A DNA stretch of 64,000 nucleotides from Actinacidiphila paucisporea (GTDB lineage Bacteria > Actinomycetota > Actinomycetes > Streptomycetales > Streptomycetaceae): assembly GCF_900142575.1 (NCBI RefSeq), contig NZ_FRBI01000001.1, positions 187,014-251,013 of the forward strand, in the 5' to 3' direction. The notes below the pieces were generated by a model. It did no database searches and was not told the origin of the DNA. It saw only the letters and a program-made list of their open reading frames with translations. Position numbers and translations under genes: made by a program. Numbering within the stretch: position 1 is the first letter of the stretch; the number at the start of each line of letters is the position of its first letter. Of this stretch, positions 52,641 through 63,596 are shown in pieces.

Positions 52641-53465
52641 ATGGGGCAGTGGGAGCCACTGGCAGACCGCATCCCCCTGGACATGCGGCGCTTGGCGACG
52701 CAGTTGCGCAGGATGAAGGACAGGAGCGGCCTGACCGTCCCGGCCCTGGCCGCGCGCACGGCCGAGTCCGCCGACGCGTGGGCCGGCTATCTCGCGGCGG
52801 CCAAAGTGCCGCCCTTGGCCGCCGTCGAGGTGCTGGCGCAGGCGTGCGGCGCGGACTACGACCGCGTCGGCGCCCTGTGGAAGCTCGCGGAGAAGGCCTC
52901 GACCGGCACGGGCGACCGCGGCCGGGACAAGCCGGTGCCGCAGCCTGACCCGCTCGACCCGTTGAGCGCGCAGGACGCCATGCCGGCCCGCCGCAGACGC
53001 TTCCTGCTGCTCGCCGCGGCGGGCGTGCTGGCGGTGGCCGCGCTGCTGGCGGTCGTGCTGATGGCCGGTACGAGCAACGGCCGCGCCCCCGGCGGCGACG
53101 CCGACTCCCCGGGCAAGGGCGGCACCGCGTCGGGTGCCCCGCTGCCGTCCGCGCCGCCACGCGGCCGTACGCCGGCGGCGCAGGACCCGGGCGGGCCCGG
53201 CGGCGCCGACACCAGCTCGGGCGCCCCTGTCGACACGGCCGCCGCGGTGCCGCCCGCGCCCGGCCCGGCCACGCCGGCGGCGCCCGCGGCCACGGCGACG
53301 AGCGCGCCGCCTAGCGGTACCCCCGTACCGACGGCGCCGGGCACGACGACCTCCGCCGCCCCCAGCGCGACGCCCACCGCCACTGCCACGCCCAGTGCCA
53401 CGCCGAGCCCGACGCACACGGGCCTGTGCCTGGGCCTGATACTGCTGGGCGTCTGCGTCGGCTGA
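52641..53465 (+). CDS. Helix-turn-helix protein with a membrane anchor and Pro/Thr/Ala tail
   Basis: 274 residues. An N-terminal XRE-like helical domain (1-85, LATQLRRMKDRSGLTVPALA then VEVLAQACGADYDRV) is followed by a charged linker and one membrane helix (about 115-138, preceded by ARRRRF). A long low-complexity Ala/Pro/Thr/Gly exterior follows, ending LCLGLILLGVCVG. The layout is like RodZ and other membrane-tied HTH proteins: DNA-binding inside, wall-spanning outside. ATG after AAGGG. It lies upstream of mdh in the same direction, 193 bases away. Confidence 0.75.
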   Translation: MGQWEPLADRIPLDMRRLATQLRRMKDRSGLTVPALAARTAESADAWAGYLAAAKVPPLAAVEVLAQACGADYDRVGALWKLAEKASTGTGDRGRDKPVPQPDPLDPLSAQDAMPARRRRFLLLAAAGVLAVAALLAVVLMAGTSNGRAPGGDADSPGKGGTASGAPLPSAPPRGRTPAAQDPGGPGGADTSSGAPVDTAAAVPPAPGPATPAAPAATATSAPPSGTPVPTAPGTTTSAAPSATPTATATPSATPSPTHTGLCLGLILLGVCVG

Positions 53466-53548
53466 GCCGGGCGGCGCGGTGGCGGTGACCGCCGCCACAC
53501 GACCGCGGTCCGACGGCGGGCGCGGCGCGCGATAGCCTGACGGGTGGC

Positions 53549-54648
<1,100 letters not shown>

Positions 54649-54680
54649 GTCGTACGCGGCCGCTCGTACGGCCCCGGCCT

Positions 54681-54714
54681 CGGCCCCGCCGCTGTTTTCT
54701 CAGCGGCGGGGCCG
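54681..54714 (+). terminator. Terminator after mdh
   Basis: CGGCCCCGCCGCTG (54681-54694) pairs perfectly with 54701-54714 around the loop TTTTCT. A 14-bp stem, about 33 bases after the mdh stop. Confidence 0.85.
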
Positions 54715-54835
54715 CCGTGTGTCCAGGTACACAAAACGAAAATCGTAAGCGGAATGCAACCTGGTGGGGGTTTCACCGGTCGTAGATGTCGGCCGACCCA
54801 GCCTGTGCTGGACCCGACGTCGCAAGGAACCGACG

Positions 54836-56560
54836 ATGAGCGACTCCTCCCGCGGGACACGCAGGCGCGGCACCGACCGGCGCCGCACCGGGGCCCACAG
54901 CGCCGGCACGGCCCCCTACGCCCCCGCGACCGCCGGCGGGCGCGGTTCCGACCGGCCCCCGGGCGGGCGGGCCGCCCTCCGCAAGGGGCGGAAGCGGCGC
55001 GGCGGCCATCGGGCCCTGAAGATCGTCGGGCTGGCCATGGCCTTCGTCATCCTCCTCGCGGGCGGCGCCGCCGGATACGTCTACTGGAAGCTCAACAGCA
55101 ACATCAAGTCCGACGACCTGTCCGCGAACGGCAAGGACGGCGCCGGGCACGAGAAGGCCGACGCCTTCGGCCGCACCCCGATCAACATCCTGGTGATCGG
55201 CTCCGACGGCCGCACCGACGCGGCGGACTGCAAGCTCGGCGGCGCCTGCAAGACGGCGTCCGGGCAGCGCGCCGACGTGGAGATGGTCGTCCACATATCC
55301 GCCGACCGTTCGAACGCCACCGTCATGAGCGTGCCCCGCGACCTGCGGGCGGACTGGGACGGCTGCCACGACGACGGCCACCGAAGCATGGGCCCGCAGC
55401 ACGACCAGATGATCAACGCGGCCCTCGCCGGCGGCCCCGGCTGCAGTGTCGTGGCCGTCCACGAGCTCACCGGGATACCCATCGACCACTTCATGATGGT
55501 CGACTTCTCCGGGGTGGTGAACATGTCCAACGCGGTCGGCGGCGTCAAGGTCTGCGTGAGCGCCGACATCTACGACCCCTACAGCCACCTCAAGCTCAAG
55601 AAGGGCTCGCACGTCCTGCAGGGCGACGCGGCCCTGGAGTTCCTGCGCACCCGGCACGGCTTCGGCGACGGCAGCGACAGCGAGGGCCGCACCGTCGGCC
55701 AGCACGTCTTCCTGACCGCGCTGCTCAACAAGCTCAAGGACGACGGCACGCTGACCAGCCCCAGCAGGATGTGGAAGGTCGCCAACGCCGCGACCAAGGC
55801 GCTCACCGTCGACAATTCGCTCGACTCCGTCACCAAGCTGATCGGCCTCGGCACCGACCTCAACAAGGTCCCCACCGACCGGGTCACCTTCGCCACCCTC
55901 CAGACCGCCAGCGTCACCGTCAACGGTGTCTCCGAGCTGCACCTGGTCAACCCGGGTGCCTCGACGCTGTTCAAGACGATCGCCGACGACCAGTCGCTCA
56001 CCACGGCAAGCGGCGCCAAGGCGGCGCCTTCCGCCGCGCCCACGATTCCGCCGTCCACGATCGCGGTCCAGGTCAAGAACGGCGGCGGCGTCGACCACCG
56101 GGCCGCCGTCATAGCCGCGGAGCTGGTCTCCCGCGGCTTCAGCCGCGAGACCACCTCCGGCGACGGCCCCCCGTCCACCACCACGACGCTCAGCTACCCC
56201 GCGGCTCAGCAGGCCCAGGCCAAGAGCGTCGCCTCGGCCCTCGGCCTGCCCGCCGCGGCCCTCAAGCAGTCCGCCACGGGCACGGGCATCGTCCTCCTGC
56301 TCGGCACCGACTGGCCGACCGGCACGACCTTCCCCGGCGGCAAGGCCCCGATCTCCGCGGCCGACCAGAAGTCGGCACTCACCGGGACGAACTCCCAACT
56401 CGGCAGCGCCAAGGGCGCGTGCGCGCAGGTGAGCAAATTCAACGACGTGATAGGCGTCGACGCGTCCGGCCACGTCACCACCTCGGACCACCCACGCCAC
56501 TCCACCTCCCCGAGCCACGCGTACGCCATCTCCCCCCGCGTCAAGGACTCCGCCCCCTGA
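54836..56560 (+). CDS. LytR-CpsA-Psr (LCP) cell-wall ligase with a LytR_C domain
   Basis: 574 residues. A basic, disordered cytoplasmic head precedes a signal-anchor helix (about 65-85, GLAMAFVILLAGGAAGYVY). The LCP domain begins NILVIGSDGRTD and includes RADVEMVVHISADRSN and SVPRDLRADW, the Asp/Arg residues that bind the lipid pyrophosphate. FLRTRHGFGDGSD is another LCP block. A C-terminal LytR_C domain starts near IAVQVKNGGGVDHRAA. LCP proteins attach teichoic-type polymers to peptidoglycan outside the membrane. The ATG at 54836 has AAGGA at 8 bases. Confidence 0.93.
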   Translation: MSDSSRGTRRRGTDRRRTGAHSAGTAPYAPATAGGRGSDRPPGGRAALRKGRKRRGGHRALKIVGLAMAFVILLAGGAAGYVYWKLNSNIKSDDLSANGKDGAGHEKADAFGRTPINILVIGSDGRTDAADCKLGGACKTASGQRADVEMVVHISADRSNATVMSVPRDLRADWDGCHDDGHRSMGPQHDQMINAALAGGPGCSVVAVHELTGIPIDHFMMVDFSGVVNMSNAVGGVKVCVSADIYDPYSHLKLKKGSHVLQGDAALEFLRTRHGFGDGSDSEGRTVGQHVFLTALLNKLKDDGTLTSPSRMWKVANAATKALTVDNSLDSVTKLIGLGTDLNKVPTDRVTFATLQTASVTVNGVSELHLVNPGASTLFKTIADDQSLTTASGAKAAPSAAPTIPPSTIAVQVKNGGGVDHRAAVIAAELVSRGFSRETTSGDGPPSTTTTLSYPAAQQAQAKSVASALGLPAAALKQSATGTGIVLLLGTDWPTGTTFPGGKAPISAADQKSALTGTNSQLGSAKGACAQVSKFNDVIGVDASGHVTTSDHPRHSTSPSHAYAISPRVKDSAP

Positions 56561-56587
56561 CCCCCACCGGGCCACGGGCGTACGGGG

Positions 56588-58033
56588 TCAGGCCCGTGCG
56601 GTGAGCGCGTCGCACAGCAGGCCGAGCGCCGTGGGGAAGGCGTGGTCAGGCGGCGTGCCGTAACCCACGACCAGGGCAGGCGGGTGGGAAGGGGCGGAGC
56701 CGAAGGCGGTGAGGGCGGGGACGGCGAGGCCCAGGCGGTGCGCGCGGGCGAGCACCGCGTCGAGAGGCGCACCGTCCGGCGGGAGGTCGAGCACCGCGTG
56801 CAACCCGGCCGCGATGCCCGACACCCGCACGCCCGGCGCGCGCAGCGCCAGGACCTCCACCACCCGGTCCCGCCGGGCGCGGTAGCGCATCCGCACCCGC
56901 CGCACGTGCCGGTCGTACGCCCCGGCCCGGATGAACTCCGCGAGCGTCAACTGGTCGATCACCCCGGACTGGTGGTCGGCCAACCGCTTCTCCCGCACCA
57001 CCGCCTCCAGCAGGTGCGGCGGCACGGCCAGCCAGGCCAGCCGCAGGCCCGGGGCGAGGCTCTTGCTCGCGGTGCCGGCGTAGACGACGTGGTCGGGGGC
57101 CAGCGCCTGGAGCGCGGCGACCGGCTGCCGGTCGTAGCGGAACTCGCCGTCGTAGTCGTCCTCGACGACGATGCCGCCGGTGGACCTGGCCCAGGCCACG
57201 ACGGCCGTGCGGCGCGCGGGGGACAGGCTCACCCCCAGCGGGAACTGGTGCGCGGGGGTGAGCAGCACCGCGGGGATCCCGGGGCCGAGGTCCTCCACCC
57301 GGGCGCCGTCCGCGTCGACGGGGAGGGCGACGGGCTCCAGCCCCGCGGCCCGCAGCAGCGTCGGAGTGTCGGGCAGGCCGACCGCCTCGACGGCGGCCCG
57401 CCGGGCGCCGCGGCCGTGCAGGGCGCGGGCGAGCAGGCCGACGGCCTGGGTGTAGCCGGTGCAGACGACCAGGTGCTCGGGGTCGGTGCGGACCCCGCGG
57501 ACTCGGGCGAGGTAGTCGGCCAGCGCGGTGCGCAGCTCGGGGCGGCCGCGCGGGTCGGTGTAGCCGAAGGCCTCGTTGGGCGCGGCGGTCAGCGCGCGGC
57601 GGGCCGCCCGCAGCCAGGCGGTGCGCGGGAAGGACGCCAGGTCGGGCGAGCCGGGCCACAGGACGTACGGCAGCCCGCTGCGGCCGGGCACGAGGTCGGT
57701 GGGCGCGTCGCGCGGCGGCTCCGCGGGGCGCTGGGCGGGGCGGCGCACCGGAACGGCGGGCCGCGCCGCCACCGTCGTGCCCGAGCCCTGCCGGGCGGTG
57801 AGCCAGCCCTCGGCGACGAGCTGGCCGTAGGCGTGGGCGACGGTGTTGCGGGCCAGGCCCAGATCGTGGGCCAGGACGCGGCTGGACGGCAGGCGGGCGC
57901 CCGGCGCGAGCCGCCCGTCGCGTACGGCCGCGCGAAGCGCCTCCTCCAGACCCGCCCGGGTACGCTGCCCGGTCAGGTCGAGCAGCAGGTCGTAGCTACC
58001 GCTGCCGCGCTGCGGAGTGGCCCACTCGTTCAT
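56588..58033 (-). CDS. MocR-family regulator (GntR DNA-binding domain fused to an aminotransferase fold)
   Basis: 481 residues. The N-terminal winged helix (about 15-80) has ARLPSSRVLAHDLGLARNTV and LVAEGWLTARQGSGT. The C-terminal fold-type-I aminotransferase domain has GYTDPRGRPELRTALADYL, VVEDDYDGEFRYDR and the PLP lysine in YAGTASKSLAPGLRLAW. MocR proteins sense PLP or an amine and regulate neighbouring genes. The divergent carboxymuconolactone-decarboxylase-like gene is the likely target. ATG start 49 bases from that gene, across an AAGTGG/CCACTT repeat. Confidence 0.94.
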   Translation of the reverse strand: MNEWATPQRGSGSYDLLLDLTGQRTRAGLEEALRAAVRDGRLAPGARLPSSRVLAHDLGLARNTVAHAYGQLVAEGWLTARQGSGTTVAARPAVPVRRPAQRPAEPPRDAPTDLVPGRSGLPYVLWPGSPDLASFPRTAWLRAARRALTAAPNEAFGYTDPRGRPELRTALADYLARVRGVRTDPEHLVVCTGYTQAVGLLARALHGRGARRAAVEAVGLPDTPTLLRAAGLEPVALPVDADGARVEDLGPGIPAVLLTPAHQFPLGVSLSPARRTAVVAWARSTGGIVVEDDYDGEFRYDRQPVAALQALAPDHVVYAGTASKSLAPGLRLAWLAVPPHLLEAVVREKRLADHQSGVIDQLTLAEFIRAGAYDRHVRRVRMRYRARRDRVVEVLALRAPGVRVSGIAAGLHAVLDLPPDGAPLDAVLARAHRLGLAVPALTAFGSAPSHPPALVVGYGTPPDHAFPTALGLLCDALTARA

Positions 58034-58038
58034 GCCCC

Positions 58039-58064
58039 AAGTGGACCACGAGGCGGTGCCACTT
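58039..58064. promoter_or_regulatory. AAGTGG-N14-CCACTT inverted repeat between the MocR and CMD genes
   Basis: Arms at 58039-58044 and 58059-58064, in a 49-base divergent gap. TACGGT at 58071-58076 is a good -10 for the CMD gene; the start would then coincide with its ATG (leaderless). The repeat overlaps where its -35 would be, so binding by the MocR protein could control both genes. Confidence 0.55.
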
Positions 58065-58082
58065 CGCGCCTACGGTGGCTGC

Positions 58083-58565
58083 ATGACCACGATTCCCCCG
58101 GCTGACGCAGCCGTTCCCGCACCGGCGCGACGGATCGACCTGATGGACAAGGCGCCGGACTTCTACCAGGCGATGTTCGCCCTCGACAAGGCCGCGGCCC
58201 TGGGCCTTGACCCGGTCGTACGCGAACTCGTCAGGATCCGCGTCTCGCAGCTCAACGGCTGCGCCTACTGCGTCGACAAGCACAGTGCCGACGCGCGCAA
58301 GGCCGGCGTGTCCGAGCAGAAGCTGTACGGCCTGACGGTGTGGCGCGAGACCCCCTTCTTCACCGCCCGCGAACGCGCCGCCCTCGCCCTCGCCGAGGCG
58401 ATGACCCACCTGGGCGCCCACGGCGTGCCCGACGACGTCTACGACGAGGCCGCGAAGCTCTTCGACGAGGACGAGATGCCGCGGCTCATCGCGATGGGCG
58501 TGGCGATGAACGCCTGGAACCGCATCGGCGTCACCTGCCGGATGTCGCCGGCGACGCGGTCGTAG
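58083..58565 (+). CDS. Carboxymuconolactone decarboxylase/AhpD-family protein
   Basis: 160 residues. The redox motif NGCAYCVDKH with the paired cysteines and trailing histidine of AhpD-like proteins is complete. RIDLMDKAPDFYQAMF and MGVAMNAWNRIGVTCR are typical family segments. Such proteins are small helical peroxidase-like or decarboxylase-like enzymes; many protect against peroxides. No ribosome site is visible, consistent with a leaderless message from TACGGT upstream. The 3' end overlaps the convergent transporter gene by 35 bases. Confidence 0.9.
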   Translation: MTTIPPADAAVPAPARRIDLMDKAPDFYQAMFALDKAAALGLDPVVRELVRIRVSQLNGCAYCVDKHSADARKAGVSEQKLYGLTVWRETPFFTARERAALALAEAMTHLGAHGVPDDVYDEAAKLFDEDEMPRLIAMGVAMNAWNRIGVTCRMSPATRS

Positions 58566-59373
58566 CGCCGCCCTCACCGAAGCGGGCCAGCACCAGGGCG
58601 CCCACCACGGCCAGTGCGAAGCCGGCGACCGCGGCCGGCGCCCAGCCGGCCCGGGTGCCGTCGCCCAGCGCCAGGACGCCGACCAGGGCCGGCCCGACCG
58701 TCTCCCCGATGACCATTCCCGCGGTCGCCGTGGTGACCGAGCCCTGGCTCAGGGCCGAGGTCAGCAGCAGGAAGGCGGCGCCGCCGCCGAGCAGCAGGGC
58801 GTAGAGCGCCGGTCCGGTCACGCCGTCGATAAGCCGGACCGCCACCTCGACCACCCCGAAGCCCAGGCCGGCGCCCAACCCCAGCACGGCGGCCCGCGCT
58901 CGCCCCGGCAGCCGGCCGCCGGCGGCGCCCACCAGCAGCACCGCGCCCGCCGCGGCCAGCGTGCCCCATTGCAGGGCGCTGCTGCCGTGGCCGCCGCCCT
59001 CGCCGCCCGCTGCGAGCCCGAGCAGCGCCAGGCCGCCGCAGACCGCGCCCACGGCGGCCCACTCGACCCTCTGCAGGGTCGCGCCCAGCAGCCGGGTCGC
59101 GGCGACCGCGGTCACCGCGAGGCTCGCGGCGAGCGCGGCGCCGACCGCGTAGATCGGCAGCGTCAGCAGCGCCACCAGCTCCAGCCCGAACCCGATACCG
59201 TCCAGGCCCAGTCCGGCGAGGTACTCCCGCTGGGCCAGCGCCCGCGCCAGCAGCCGCGTGTCCACCCCCGACCCGCTGCCCGGCTCCGCCGCGCGTGCGC
59301 CCCGCGCCTGCAACACCGACGCCACTCCGAAGCACATGGCTGCGCCTAGGCCCGCCACCATCCCGACGATCAC
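58531..59373 (-). CDS. DMT/EamA-type membrane transporter
   Basis: 280 residues with about nine to ten helices arranged as two halves, as in drug/metabolite transporters. It begins MIVGMVAGLGAAMCFGVASV and contains GMVIGETVGPALVGVLALGD in the second half. The substrate is unknown. The GTG at 59373 has only a weak AAGG site; the in-frame ATG four codons later is an alternative. Converges with and overlaps the CMD gene. Confidence 0.82.
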   Translation of the reverse strand: MIVGMVAGLGAAMCFGVASVLQARGARAAEPGSGSGVDTRLLARALAQREYLAGLGLDGIGFGLELVALLTLPIYAVGAALAASLAVTAVAATRLLGATLQRVEWAAVGAVCGGLALLGLAAGGEGGGHGSSALQWGTLAAAGAVLLVGAAGGRLPGRARAAVLGLGAGLGFGVVEVAVRLIDGVTGPALYALLLGGGAAFLLLTSALSQGSVTTATAGMVIGETVGPALVGVLALGDGTRAGWAPAAVAGFALAVVGALVLARFGEGGATTASPATSGR

Positions 59374-59443
59374 GTCACGACCTTACGGCCGTGACGTGCT
59401 TGTCCCGGACCGGCCCTGCCGTTCCCGTCGGCCGGGGGGCCAG

Positions 59444-59540
59444 CCCCTTGCGGTGGGCGGTCGCCTTCCCCGGCGTCGTGGCTGGGCGCTCCGTTCTCCC
59501 CCCAGCGCTTCGCCTGGGGGTACCCCCACGCGCCCCCAGG
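59444..59540. repeat. Dispersed intergenic repeat, reverse-type copy
   Basis: CCCCTTGCGGTGGGCGGTCGC...GGCTGGGCGCTCCG, then a CCCCCAG-N8-CTGGGGG hairpin (59499-59505 with 59514-59520) and TACCCCCACGCGCCCC. It is the opposite orientation to the 46.5-kb unit. The hairpin could also end the ornithine aminotransferase transcript, whose stop is at 59560. Confidence 0.75.
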
Positions 59541-59559
59541 TGGCGGCCCACGCGGGGGG

Positions 59560-60855
59560 CTAGCTGGTGAGGACGGTGCGGAGTTGGGTCAGGGACCAGT
59601 CGAGGTCGTCCTTGGAGATGATCAGGGGGGGTGCCAGGCGGATCGTGGAGGTGTGGGTGTCCTTGGCGAGGACGCCGCGAGTGAGGAGGGACTCGGAGAT
59701 GGCGCGGCCGGTTCCGCGGGCCGGGGGGATGTCGAGGCCCGCCCACAGGCCTCGGCCGCGCACCGCGGTCAGCGCGCCGGTGCCGAGGAGGGCGCCCAGC
59801 TCCCGGTGCAGGTGGTCGCCGAGGTCGGCCGCCCGCTGCTGGTGTTCGCCGGACCGCAGCATCGCGATGACCTCCAGGCCCACCGCGCAGGCCAGCGGAT
59901 TCCCGCCGAAGGTGGACCCGTGCTCGCCGGGACGGAAGACGCCGAGGACGTCCCGTGAGGAGACGACGGCCGAGACCGGCACGACCCCGCCGCCGAGCGC
60001 CTTGCCGAGGACGTACATGTCGGGCACGACGTCCTCGTGCCCGCACGCGAAGGTGCGGCCGGTCCGCCCGAGGCCGGACTGGATCTCGTCGGCGACGAAA
60101 AGGACCCCGCGCTCCGCGGTGAGCCGCCGCACCCCGGCGAGATAGCCGGGCGGCGGTACGAGGACGCCGGCCTCGCCCTGGATCGGCTCCAGCAGGACGG
60201 CGACGGTGTCGGCGTCGACGGCGGCGTCGAGGGCGTCGAGGTCGCCGTAGGGGACGACCTCGAAGCCGGGTGTGTACGGCCCGAAGCCGGCCCGCGCCTC
60301 CGGATCGGTGGAGAAGCTGATGATCGTCGTCGTGCGGCCGTGGAAATTGCCCTCGGCGACGACGATCTTCGCCCGGCCCTCGGGCACGCCCTTGACCTGG
60401 TAGCCCCACTTGCGCGCGGTCTTGACGGCGGTCTCCACCGCCTCGGCGCCGGTGTTCATGGGCAGCACCATCTCCATGCCGCACAGGTCGGCGAGCTCCG
60501 CGCAGAACTGCGCGAACCGGTCGTGGTGGAAGGCGCGGGAGGTGAGGGTGACCCGGCCGAGCTGCGCTTTGGCCGCGGCGATGAGCCGCGGGTGCGCGTG
60601 GCCGAAATTGAGTGCCGAGTAGCCGGCGAGCATGTCGAGGTAGCGGCGGCCCTCGACGTCGGTCACCCAGGCGCCCTCCGCCTCGGCGATGACCACCGGC
60701 AGTGGGTGGTAGTTGTGCGCGCTGTGCGCCTCGGCGGCGGCGATCTGCCGCTCGGTGGCGGAAGTGGCGGAACCGGGGGAGGCGGCGGGATCGGGGGAGG
60801 CGGCGGGGGAGGAGGTGCCCGCGGTGGCGGGAGAGCCTGAGGTGCTGGTGCTCAC
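59560..60855 (-). CDS. rocD: Ornithine aminotransferase
   Basis: 431 residues, class III aminotransferase. It has YLDMLAGYSALNFGHAHPRL, NTGAEAVETAVKTARKWGY, the PLP aspartate in FVADEIQSGLGRTG, and the PLP lysine in YVLGKALGGGVVPVSA. It transfers the delta-amino group of ornithine to 2-oxoglutarate, giving glutamate semialdehyde for proline or glutamate. The first 33 residues are a Ser/Ala/Pro run with no counterpart in typical RocD, encoded by a GC-rich tandem repeat. The GTG at 60855 may therefore be too early; a start nearer ATERQIAAAEAH would fit the family better. Confidence 0.9.
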   Translation of the reverse strand: MSTSTSGSPATAGTSSPAASPDPAASPGSATSATERQIAAAEAHSAHNYHPLPVVIAEAEGAWVTDVEGRRYLDMLAGYSALNFGHAHPRLIAAAKAQLGRVTLTSRAFHHDRFAQFCAELADLCGMEMVLPMNTGAEAVETAVKTARKWGYQVKGVPEGRAKIVVAEGNFHGRTTTIISFSTDPEARAGFGPYTPGFEVVPYGDLDALDAAVDADTVAVLLEPIQGEAGVLVPPPGYLAGVRRLTAERGVLFVADEIQSGLGRTGRTFACGHEDVVPDMYVLGKALGGGVVPVSAVVSSRDVLGVFRPGEHGSTFGGNPLACAVGLEVIAMLRSGEHQQRAADLGDHLHRELGALLGTGALTAVRGRGLWAGLDIPPARGTGRAISESLLTRGVLAKDTHTSTIRLAPPLIISKDDLDWSLTQLRTVLTS

Positions 60856-60970
60856 GTGCGTACTCCGTTCGTCGTGCGTCAGGAGCCAGGCCCTTGCCTG
60901 GGAGCGGGGCGGGGTGTGCCCACGGGGCGTGCTGCCCCATTTCTATCGTCGCTCAGCGATGTTGGCGTGA

Positions 60971-62074
<1,104 letters not shown>

Positions 62075-62178
62075 CACCGGGCGCAAGAGCGGCGGGGGAC
62101 AACGGGGATACGGGGTAGGCGCGACGCGCATGACGACGGCGACGACCTGTGCCGCCGGCACCGACCTGGGGGAAAGGG

Positions 62179-62769
62179 GTGAACGCCTTGGAGACCACCA
62201 CGACGATCGGCGTGTCCATCGCGGTCCCGGAGCCGTACGGACGGCTGCTCCAGGACCGGCGCGCGGGCTTCGGCGACCCGGCCGCGTACGCCATCCCCAC
62301 CCACATCACCCTGCTGCCCCCCACCGACGTCGGCTGCGCCGAGCTCCCGGCCTTCCGGCGGCACCTGGCCCAGGTCGCAGCCCAGGGGCACCCCTTCCCG
62401 ATGCGCCTGCGCGGCACGGACACCTTCCGCCCGCTCTCCCCGGTGGTCTACGTCCGCCTCGCCGAGGGCGCCGCCGTCTGCGCCGACCTCCAGGAGCAGG
62501 TCAGGTCCGGCCCCGTCGCCCGTGAGCTGCAGTTCCCCTACCACCCGCACGTCACCGTCGCCCACGGCATCCCCGAGGCAGCCATGGACCGCGCCCAGCG
62601 CGAGCTCGCCGACTTCGCCGCCGAATGGACCACCACCGGCTTCGCCCTCTACGAGCAGGGCGGCGACGGCGTGTGGCGCAAGATGCGTGAATACCCTTTC
62701 GCCGCGGAGGTCCCCACGGTGCCCCACCAGCAAGCGGTCCCGGTGCCCCGTGAGGCGACCCGCCTCTGA
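62179..62769 (+). CDS. 2'-5' RNA ligase/2H phosphoesterase family protein
   Basis: 196 residues. The two H-x-T motifs of the 2H superfamily are present: THITLLPP near residue 40 and HVTVAHG near residue 120. Family members hydrolyse 2',3'-cyclic phosphates or join 2'-5' ends in RNA. The frame allows GTG at 62179 or TTG at 62188; AAAGGGG is better spaced for the TTG, so the start is uncertain by three codons. It lies 104 bases after trpS, on the same strand and perhaps co-transcribed, a tRNA-related context that fits RNA end processing. Confidence 0.87.
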   Translation: MNALETTTTIGVSIAVPEPYGRLLQDRRAGFGDPAAYAIPTHITLLPPTDVGCAELPAFRRHLAQVAAQGHPFPMRLRGTDTFRPLSPVVYVRLAEGAAVCADLQEQVRSGPVARELQFPYHPHVTVAHGIPEAAMDRAQRELADFAAEWTTTGFALYEQGGDGVWRKMREYPFAAEVPTVPHQQAVPVPREATRL

Positions 62770-62818
62770 CGGCGGGGCCGTCCGGCGGGACCGTCGCGTC
62801 CCGCCGCGGCGGGGGCGC

Positions 62819-63574
62819 TCAGACCGGCAGGCGGCGGAAGACGGGGCGCGGGAGGTGGCGGACGGCCGCCATCACCAGGCGCAGCGTGCCCGGCACCCAG
62901 ATCGTGGTGCTGCGGCGGCGCAGGCCCAGTTCGATGGCGGCGGCGACCTCGTCCGGGGTGCTGGCCAGCGGGGTGGCGGGGCGGCCCTCGGTCATGCGGG
63001 TGTGGACGAATCCGGGCCTGACCGTCATTACATGCACCCCCGAGCCGTGCATGGCGTCGGACAGGCCCTGGCAGAAGGCGTCGAGGCCCGCTTTGCTGCT
63101 GCCGTAGATGAAGTTGGCGCGGCGCGGGCGCTCGGCGGCGACCGAGGAGAGGACGACCAGGGAGCCGTGGCCCTGCGCCTGCAGGGCGGCCGCGCTGACC
63201 AGGGCGGCGGAGACGGCACCGGTGTAGTTGACCTGGGTGACGTGGACGGCGGCCAGCGGGTCCTGCTCGTCGCGGGCCTGGTCGCCCAGGACGCCGAAGG
63301 CGAGCAGCACCATGTCGACGTCGCCCTCGGTGAAGACCTTGCCGAGGGCGACCTCGTGCGAGGCGGGGTCGAGCGCGTCGAAGGGCACGGTCGTGACGAG
63401 CGCGCCGATCGTCCGCAGCGACTCGGCGGCGGCCTCCAGCTGCTCGCAGGGGCGGCCGGCGAGGAAGACCGTGCGCGTCCTGCGGGTGATCAGGCGGCGG
63501 GCGGTCGCGAGGCCGATCTCGGAGGTGCCGCCGAGGATCAGCAGGGACTGCGGGGCACCGAAGGCGTCCTTCAT
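62819..63574 (-). CDS. dprE2: Decaprenylphosphoryl-2-keto-ribose reductase-like SDR
   Basis: 251 residues, short-chain dehydrogenase. It has LLILGGTSEIGLATARRL (NAD-binding), VVLSSVAAERPRRANFIYGS with the catalytic Ser, and Tyr/Lys in YGSSKAGLD. VRPGFVHTRMTEG is typical of DprE2. With DprE1 it epimerises decaprenylphosphoryl-ribose to the arabinose form in mycobacteria. The ATG at 63574 follows GGAGAG. The pairing with dprE1 just upstream supports the assignment; the polymer made in this organism is unknown. Confidence 0.88.
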   Translation of the reverse strand: MKDAFGAPQSLLILGGTSEIGLATARRLITRRTRTVFLAGRPCEQLEAAAESLRTIGALVTTVPFDALDPASHEVALGKVFTEGDVDMVLLAFGVLGDQARDEQDPLAAVHVTQVNYTGAVSAALVSAAALQAQGHGSLVVLSSVAAERPRRANFIYGSSKAGLDAFCQGLSDAMHGSGVHVMTVRPGFVHTRMTEGRPATPLASTPDEVAAAIELGLRRRSTTIWVPGTLRLVMAAVRHLPRPVFRRLPV

Positions 63575-63596
63575 GGGCTCTCCACGGAAGTCGGGG

